Assembly (NCBI GenBank): GCA_022711075.1
Contig: JAKLFS010000019.1
Coordinates: forward strand, 1 to 6,238
Origin: Patescibacteria group bacterium
GTDB lineage: Bacteria > Patescibacteriota > Minisyncoccia > UBA6257 > JAAZHW01
Direction: 5' to 3'
DNA length: 6,238 bases
Part shown: positions 5,341-6,238 of the stretch, piece by piece
Layout of the letters: each line of letters opens with the position of its first letter
How positions within the stretch are numbered: the first letter of the stretch is position 1
Made by a program: the position numbers and the translations under genes
Notes under the pieces: generated by a model
The model's input: the letters and a program-made list of their open reading frames with translations, nothing else
What the model was told of the DNA's origin: nothing
The model's database searches: none

Positions 5341-6238
5341 TTATTTCACCAAATTAGGCGGAGTTTGGCCGTTTAAGACAGCTAAAATGTTTTGAGCGGC
5401 CATTTCCGCCATTTTCGAGCGGGTGCCAATACTGGCTGAAGCAATATGCGGAAGCAAAATAACGTTATCCAATTGCGCCAGGCCCTCAGTCAACTTCGGC
5501 TCGTTCTCATAAACGTCCAACGCGGCGCCCTGAATAATTTTCTCTTGCAGGACCTTAACCAAAGCCGCCTCGTCAAGCAGCGCACCGCGAGAGGTATTAA
5601 TTAAATAGGCGGTCTTCTTCATCAGGCGCAGTTCTTTATCGCCTATCAAATGCCTAGTTGTCGGCGTAAGCGGAACATGAATGCTGAGAAAATCGGAATT
5701 TCTCATCAATTCCTCCAAACTGACATATTTAATCTTGAGCTCTTTTTCTGCCTGTTCATTGCGATTAATATCGTAATAAATAATATCCAGACTAAAACCG
5801 TCTTTCAAACGCTTCACCACTTCCAAACCAATGCGGCCCAATCCTAAAATTCCCAATGTTTTATCATAAAGATCCGTTCCCAAAAATAGCATCGGCGCCC
5901 AGCCGGTGAATTTTCCTTCGCGAGTAAACTTATCAGCCTGCGGAATATTTTGGGCAATGGCGAAAAGCAAACCAATCGCATGTTCGGCAACGGTTTCCGT
6001 CAAAACTCCGGGAGTGTTAGTCACTAAAATATTTTTGGCTTTACAGTCATTAAGATTGATATTGTCATAACCCACTGCATAATTAGCTACTACTTTTAAT
6101 TGCGGACCGGCCGCTTCCAAAATTTCCGCATCAATTTTATCGGTTAAAAGCGATAAAATCGCATCCGCCCCCTTAACAAATTCCTTCAGTTCTTCCCGCG
6201 TTAAAACTCCGTCTTTTTGACTGACTACTGGTTCCAAA
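5341..6238 (-). CDS. D-2-hydroxyacid dehydrogenase, glyoxylate reductase/D-glycerate dehydrogenase type (5' end cut off by window)
   Basis: The visible 298 residues lack about 20-30 N-terminal residues; full family members have roughly 320-330, and the reading frame runs off the right edge. The NAD(P)-binding Rossmann motif is LGLGRIG (Gly132, Gly134, Gly137 in visible numbering), followed by an acidic residue at the end of beta-2 (YYDINRN, Asp156), which favours NADH. The three catalytic residues of the family are present: Arg217 (NTSRGALLDE), Glu246 (DVYENEP) and His264 (LLPHIASAS). The substrate-domain motifs NYAVGYDNI and NTPGVLTETVAEHA and the segment WAPMLFLGTDLYDKTLGI resemble archaeal and bacterial glyoxylate reductases (GyaR-like). 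The enzyme should interconvert glyoxylate and glycolate, or hydroxypyruvate and D-glycerate, in the cytoplasm; the exact substrate cannot be read from sequence. It ends in TAA, 101 bp upstream of the next gene. Confidence 0.93.
   Translation of the reverse strand, partial: LEPVVSQKDGVLTREELKEFVKGADAILSLLTDKIDAEILEAAGPQLKVVANYAVGYDNINLNDCKAKNILVTNTPGVLTETVAEHAIGLLFAIAQNIPQADKFTREGKFTGWAPMLFLGTDLYDKTLGILGLGRIGLEVVKRLKDGFSLDIIYYDINRNEQAEKELKIKYVSLEELMRNSDFLSIHVPLTPTTRHLIGDKELRLMKKTAYLINTSRGALLDEAALVKVLQEKIIQGAALDVYENEPKLTEGLAQLDNVILLPHIASASIGTRSKMAEMAAQNILAVLNGQTPPNLVK

Overview
The window is most likely from a bacterium of the Candidate Phyla Radiation (Patescibacteria, perhaps Parcubacteria). 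The reasons are indirect: a 23S rRNA gene with a self-splicing intron and several hairpin expansions, a 23S-5S unit with no 16S gene in front of it, A/T-rich spacers, the lack of a clear Shine-Dalgarno site before the channel gene, and a small 'TM-helix' channel-like protein of a kind common in those genomes. The phylum call is an inference; no marker here settles it.

Layout. All identified genes lie on the minus strand, so the window reads right to left. At the right edge is a 5'-truncated D-2-hydroxyacid dehydrogenase of the glyoxylate reductase/D-glycerate dehydrogenase type (5341-6238). Then comes a promoter and a 227-residue multi-pass membrane protein of the MscS-related TM-helix type (4556-5239). 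A strong hairpin without a U-run (4476-4516) separates it from a near-perfect sigma-70-type promoter (TTGACA, 18 bp, TATAAT; 4446-4475) that starts the rRNA unit. Between this promoter and the 23S gene is a leader of about 280 nt. It holds a canonical intrinsic terminator (4306-4331) whose 5' arm can pair instead with an upstream segment (4362-4370), and two further long hairpins. The 23S gene (about 295-4160) and the 5S gene (about 127-240) follow, with a short spacer. A + strand terminator at 59-92 implies a convergent gene just left of the window.

The 23S gene is interrupted after the base equivalent to E. coli U2593 by a 708-nt group I intron (588-1295). P1, P2, P3, P4, P5, P7, P8 and P9 can all be paired by eye, and the intron ends in G. 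It carries a 148-codon LAGLIDADG protein (706-1152) that is clearly an I-CreI relative. The insertion point is the I-CreI homing site of chloroplast LSU rRNA, so this looks like the same intron-plus-endonuclease element in a bacterial 23S gene.

The rest of the 23S gene carries hairpin expansions compared with E. coli: about 50 nt in the helix 25 region, about 70 nt in domain II, about 17 nt just 3' of the GTPase-associated centre, and about 48 nt of A/T-rich double hairpin in domain V. A near-perfect 30-bp inverted repeat flanks the 23S gene and would form the precursor processing stem. Short open frames elsewhere inside the 23S gene are not considered genes. The most unusual signals are the intron with its endonuclease and the attenuator-like leader of the rRNA unit.
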